A stretch of 7,801 nt of DNA, taken from an uncultured Devosia sp. (GTDB taxonomy: Bacteria > Pseudomonadota > Alphaproteobacteria > Rhizobiales > Devosiaceae). Below the pieces are notes generated by a model. The model searched no databases and was not told the DNA's origin. It saw nothing but the letters and a program-made list of their open reading frames with translations. Both the position numbers and the translations under genes were made by a program. The stretch spans positions 1 through 7,801 of the forward strand of contig CAMLKN010000102.1 in assembly GCA_946480655.1 (NCBI GenBank), given 5' to 3'. How positions within the stretch are numbered: the stretch's first letter is position 1; every line of letters starts with the position of its first letter. Below are positions 5,285 to 7,801 of the stretch, in pieces.

Positions 5285-6070
5285 TCAGCTCAGCTGGCTC
5301 GTGGCCTGCATCATCTGGTCGGCGCCCGAGATGACGCGTGCGTTCATCTCGTAAGCGCGCTGGGCCGCGATGAGGTCGGCGATTTCGGTGACTGAATTGA
5401 CGTTGGCCATTTCGAGGTAGCCCTGGAGCAGGTCGCCGGTACCATCGGCATTGGGCACGCCGACCTGGGCCGCCCCGCTGGCTGCGGTTTCCAGGAACAG
5501 GTTGTCACCCATGGATTCGAGGCCAGACTTGTTGACGAAGCGGGCCAGCTGCAACTGGCCAATCTGGGTAGGGACGGTATCCGTGCCGACGAAGGCTTCA
5601 ATTGTGCCGTCGGGAGAAATTGAGACGCCGCGTGCGTCGCCGGGAATAGTGACGCCCGGGTCAACGGGATAGCCGCTGGAGGTGACCAGCGTGCCGTCGG
5701 CGTTGCGTTCGAAGGACCCATCCCGGGTATAGGCGGTGCGGCCATCCGGCAGTTGGATCATGAAGAAGCCTTCGCCACGGATGGCGACGTCCAGCTCGCC
5801 CTCGGTCATGTTGACCGAGCCCTGGCTCATCACGCGGGGCGTGGCGATGGTGCGTACGCCAGAGCCGATCTCGAGACCGGCCGGAACCATGGTGCCCTGG
5901 TCGGATGTCTGCGAGCCGGCGCGGGTGATCTGCTGGTAGAGCAGGTCCTGGAACTCTGCACGCTGCCGCTTGTAGCCGGTGGTGCGCATGTTCGCGATAT
6001 TGTTGGAAATGACTTCGACATTGCGTTCCTGGGCGCCCATGCCGGTCGATGCGATATAGAGAGCTTTCAT
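5285..6070 (-). CDS. flgG: Flagellar distal rod protein FlgG
   Basis: Distal rod subunit of the flagellar drive shaft, exported through the flagellar type III apparatus. The 261-residue length matches the family almost exactly. The N-terminal rod motif occupies residues 18-34 (VEVISNNIANMRTTGYK), and the C-terminal rod/hook motif spans about 220-261, with VNSVTEIADLIAAQRAYEMN and a closing DQMMQ segment. The central part has the expected GELDVAIRGEGFF and YTRDGSFERNADGTLV blocks. Both ends are predicted to form the coiled-coil core of the rod. There is no signal peptide, as expected for type III export. GAGGA nine bases before ATG supports the start. The gene is 18 bases after flgF and 11 bases before flgA. 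Confidence 0.98.
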   Translation of the reverse strand: MKALYIASTGMGAQERNVEVISNNIANMRTTGYKRQRAEFQDLLYQQITRAGSQTSDQGTMVPAGLEIGSGVRTIATPRVMSQGSVNMTEGELDVAIRGEGFFMIQLPDGRTAYTRDGSFERNADGTLVTSSGYPVDPGVTIPGDARGVSISPDGTIEAFVGTDTVPTQIGQLQLARFVNKSGLESMGDNLFLETAASGAAQVGVPNADGTGDLLQGYLEMANVNSVTEIADLIAAQRAYEMNARVISGADQMMQATSQLS

Positions 6071-6088
6071 GGCGGTTCGTCCTCAGGT

Positions 6089-6829
6089 TCAGGCGTTGGC
6101 GTCGCCGAGACGCTGGATGGCGGTACGGCGCAGGTCATCCTGCTTTTGCGCCAGCGAAGCAGCCGATTCATAGGCACGCTGCACGCGGATCATTTCCGCC
6201 ATTTCGGTGACGCCCGAGACGTTGGAGCGTTCGACATGGCCCTGCATGACGCGGGTATTGGTGGCAATTTGCGGCTCACCGCCGGAAAAGAGGTTGGAGC
6301 CCTCCCGCTTGAGGGTCTGGGCATTGGCAAATTCGACGATGCGCAATTGTCCCTTGGCGCCGGCACTGGAAGCAATTGAGCCGTCGGCTGCGATGGTGAT
6401 GCCGACCTCTTCCGGGCCGAAGGTGATGGGGCCACCGGTACCAAGGACGGGATTGCCGGACAGATCGACGAGCGTGCCCTGGTTGTTGAGCTGGAACGAA
6501 CCGGCGCGGGTCCAGCGCTCGCCGGCGGCGGTCTGCACCGCGAAGAAGCCTTCGCCATTGAGCGCCACATCCAGTTCATTGCCCGTCTGGACCACGGCGC
6601 CGCCCTGGAGGTCGTGGACGGTGGCCCAGTCCTGCACATAGGACAGCGGCTGGTCGATGCTGGGGAAGTCATTATCGCTGGCTATCGGCATCACATATTC
6701 CTCAAAGAGGATCTGTTCAGCCTTGAAACCGGTGGTGTTGAGGTTGGCGATGTTGTTCGCCACCACATCCATCTGGCGCTGCAGGGCGATCTGCCTGCTC
6801 AAGCCGATGAGTTGCGCATTTTCGATCAT
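6089..6829 (-). CDS. flgF: Flagellar proximal rod protein FlgF
   Basis: Proximal rod subunit, with 246 residues from ATG at 6829. The N-terminal rod motif is DVVANNIANLNTTGFK (21-36). The middle has GNELDVALNGEGFF and WTRAGSFQLNNQGTLV blocks. The C-terminus (about 199-246) has ERSNVSGVTEMAEMIRVQRA, typical of FlgF and distinct from the FlgG end. An in-frame ATG at 6889 would add 20 residues, but they do not look like FlgF, and a sigma-54 promoter at 6911-6896 would place the transcript start at about 6885, inside that extension. The ATG at 6829 has GGGGA six bases before it. This is the first gene of the leftward operon flgF-flgG-flgA-flgH. Confidence 0.97.
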   Translation of the reverse strand: MIENAQLIGLSRQIALQRQMDVVANNIANLNTTGFKAEQILFEEYVMPIASDNDFPSIDQPLSYVQDWATVHDLQGGAVVQTGNELDVALNGEGFFAVQTAAGERWTRAGSFQLNNQGTLVDLSGNPVLGTGGPITFGPEEVGITIAADGSIASSAGAKGQLRIVEFANAQTLKREGSNLFSGGEPQIATNTRVMQGHVERSNVSGVTEMAEMIRVQRAYESAASLAQKQDDLRRTAIQRLGDANA

Positions 6830-6895
6830 GACAGTCCCCGGTCTGGTCCCCGATGCGACCCGCTTCCCCAAGCTGGCCGCCTCGCCCATTTACTT

Positions 6896-6911
6896 TGCAG
6901 AAACCATGCCA
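6896..6911 (-). promoter_or_regulatory. Sigma-54 (-24/-12) promoter of flgF
   Basis: The minus strand reads TGGCATGGTTTCTGCA. It has the invariant GG (6910-6909), exactly ten bases, then GC (6898-6897). It differs from the textbook TGGCACG-N4-TTGCA at only two of the conserved positions. Transcription should start about 12 bases further, near 6885, giving a leader of about 55 bases before the flgF ATG. Late flagellar operons in Caulobacter use sigma-54 promoters of this kind. Confidence 0.85.
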
Positions 6912-6929
6912 GATCGGAACATTGAATAA

Positions 6930-6942
6930 AATCAATGGCTTA
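6930..6942 (+). promoter_or_regulatory. IHF binding site between enhancer and flgF promoter
   Basis: The plus strand matches the consensus WATCAANNNNTTR at every position (AATCAA, TGGC, TTA) in a locally AT-rich stretch. It lies about 20 bases behind the -24 element and before the putative enhancer. At this position IHF bends DNA so that an enhancer-bound activator can touch sigma-54 polymerase, as is known for Caulobacter flagellar promoters. Confidence 0.72.
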
Positions 6943-6963
6943 TTTGGGCATCCTGGGTAACAG

Positions 6964-7015
6964 TCGGCAGACCTTGCCGTTGCAATCGGCAAGAACTACC
7001 CGGCAAAAACTGCCG
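6964..7015. promoter_or_regulatory. FlbD (ftr-like) enhancer cluster
   Basis: Five CGGCA/TGCCG half-sites occur within 52 bases: CGGCAG (6965-6970), CTTGCCG (6973-6979), CGGCAAG (6987-6993), CGGCAAA (7001-7007) and TGCCG (7011-7015). Two pairs make inverted repeats: CTTGCCG/CGGCAAG with a 7-base spacer and CGGCA/TGCCG with a 5-base spacer. The last pair fits the core CGGC--AAA--GC-G that I recall for the Caulobacter ftr element bound by FlbD. Its position, roughly 55-105 bases upstream of the sigma-54 -24 element, suits an enhancer. The protein assignment is inferred from the motif and context. Confidence 0.65.
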
Positions 7016-7029
7016 CGTTTGGGTGAATT

Positions 7030-7045
7030 GTAACTCTTCGTTAAC
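7030..7045 (+). promoter_or_regulatory. CtrA-like box upstream of fliL
   Basis: GTAA, seven bases, TTAAC differs from the CtrA consensus TTAA-N7-TTAAC only at the first base. It ends 68 bases before the fliL ATG, where it could overlap a -35 region, as CtrA sites do at early flagellar promoters in Caulobacter. No convincing -10 element was identified. Confidence 0.55.
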
Positions 7046-7113
7046 CAACTGAGCCTTAGCTGGACGGGAAGCCGGAATCGACCGGAATTGCGGGCATTTG
7101 ACAGGGCTCTTAC

Positions 7114-7617
7114 ATGGCTGCGGAAGCAGAAGTTGGAACAGAGACGCCGGCCAAGAAGGGCATTCCCAAGCTCTTCATCATCATTGGTGCGGCCGTGGTT
7201 GTCCTGCTTCTGGCCGGTGGCGGGCTGTTTTTCTTCCTGTCGTCGTCGGGTGGTGGCGACGCGGCTGCCGGCGGCCATGGCGAGGCCGTTGAGGCGGGCG
7301 AAGCGGCGCACGATACGTTCATTTTCAATCTGCCGCCGATGATGGTGAACCTCAATTCGGAGGGTGAGGCCGCTTCCTTCATGAAGCTGACCATCGCCCT
7401 GGAGGTCGCTGATGAACACATGATGACCGAAATCCAACCGCGGCTGGCCAAGGTCATCGATGCTTTCCAGGTCTACCTGCGCGAATTGCGCAAGAGTGAC
7501 CTCGAAGGATCGGCGGGCATCTATCGCCTCAAGGAAGAGCTGCTGCGCCGGGTCAACCTGGCGATCTATCCCGCGCATGTGGAGAGCGTGCTCTTCAAGG
7601 AAATTCTGGTGCAGTAA
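7114..7617 (+). CDS. fliL: Flagellar basal body-associated protein FliL
   Basis: Single-pass inner-membrane protein that sits around the flagellar motor, interacts with stator units and supports torque. It has 167 residues. A short charged cytoplasmic N-terminus (1-18) is followed by one strongly hydrophobic helix (about 19-42), then a Gly/Ala-rich linker and the periplasmic domain. That domain contains FNLPPMMVNLN (71-81) and FMKLTIALEVAD (89-100). The family signature follows at 126-167, with RKSDLEGSAGIYRLKEELL (126-144) and a typical ending in ILVQ. AGGG about nine bases before ATG is a modest ribosome site. It is first in the rightward unit, diverging from flgF, and its stop codon overlaps the next start. 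The CtrA-like box upstream suggests early expression in the flagellar cascade. Confidence 0.96.
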   Translation: MAAEAEVGTETPAKKGIPKLFIIIGAAVVVLLLAGGGLFFFLSSSGGGDAAAGGHGEAVEAGEAAHDTFIFNLPPMMVNLNSEGEAASFMKLTIALEVADEHMMTEIQPRLAKVIDAFQVYLRELRKSDLEGSAGIYRLKEELLRRVNLAIYPAHVESVLFKEILVQ

Positions 7618-7801
7618 TGGCCGGGCCGAGCGATCAGGACAAGCTGAGCGACGACTGGGGGCTGGAGGATCTCGACGCGGCTCCGGCCGGTGAGGCCGCG
7701 CCCGAACTCGACGAGAGCGCCATGACCGACGAGGAGCGTGCCGCTGCGGCTGCTGCCGAATGGGCGGCCATGCTCGAGGGCGGCGACGGCGACGGCGAGG
7801 G
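7617..7801 (+). CDS. fliM: Probable flagellar motor switch protein FliM (N-terminal part only)
   Basis: The start codon overlaps the fliL stop in TAATG, a sign of translational coupling. Only 61 codons are in the window. They encode a highly acidic, Ala- and Gly-rich segment with two tryptophan patches (DDWGLEDLD at 12-20 and AAEWAAMLEGG at 46-56). The CheY-binding and FliM core motifs are not yet reached. The call rests on gene order, since fliM follows fliL in Caulobacter and many relatives, and on the acidic N-terminus often seen in alphaproteobacterial switch proteins. FliN or another switch component cannot be excluded from this fragment. If it is FliM, the extension before the conserved part exceeds 60 residues, much longer than in enteric FliM. 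Confidence 0.68.
   Translation, partial: MAGPSDQDKLSDDWGLEDLDAAPAGEAAPELDESAMTDEERAAAAAAEWAAMLEGGDGDGE

Noticed and set aside
6830..6889. Upstream ATG at 6889 as the flgF start
   Set aside because: The extra 20 residues are not FlgF-like, and the sigma-54 promoter predicts a transcript start near 6885, after that codon.
6940..7578. A 212-codon minus-strand frame opposite fliL
   Set aside because: It runs across the regulatory region and antisense to a clear FliL. Its translation has no family features and it overlaps the CtrA, FlbD and IHF sites.

Overview
The window is GC-rich and densely coded. It looks alphaproteobacterial. It joins a curli-type amyloid locus carrying CsgH (a chaperone known mainly from Alphaproteobacteria) to a flagellar locus in which fliL-fliM diverges from flgF-flgG-flgA-flgH, the arrangement I know from Caulobacter. 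The control region between the flagellar operons also carries Caulobacter-style sites. I cannot name the genus from sequence alone.

Left part (1-1550, minus strand): an amyloid cassette. Transcription runs leftward through a complete curlin-repeat protein (1436-1002), a strong hairpin, the chaperone csgH (949-563), an intrinsic terminator (537-511), and a second curlin-repeat protein that starts at 365 and leaves the window. The two curlin genes have matching upstream blocks and similarly shaped leader hairpins, which suggests separate promoters under common control. Secretion genes such as csgG are not visible and could lie beyond the left edge.

Middle part (1551-3420, minus strand): a 56-residue glycine-rich membrane peptide (3332-3162) followed by an M32-family metallocarboxypeptidase (3110-1614), bounded by intrinsic terminators on both sides.

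Right part (3421-7801): the flagellar locus. Leftward, flgF, flgG, flgA and flgH (rod proteins, P-ring chaperone, L-ring lipoprotein) form a tight operon ending in a hairpin-rich 3' region and a terminator. Rightward, fliL and the start of a gene that is probably fliM overlap at TAATG. The space between flgF and fliL (6830-7113) contains, in order, a sigma-54 -24/-12 promoter facing flgF, a perfect IHF consensus, a cluster of CGGCA/TGCCG half-sites resembling the Caulobacter FlbD (ftr) enhancer, and a CtrA-like box facing fliL. This fits a hierarchy in which CtrA turns on the early fliLM operon and FlbD with sigma-54 turns on the later rod and ring operon.

The gene families are all known. The points most worth checking are the compact divergent flagellar switch, the paired curlin upstream elements with leader hairpins, the likely attenuator between curlin and chaperone, and the small glycine-zipper peptide.
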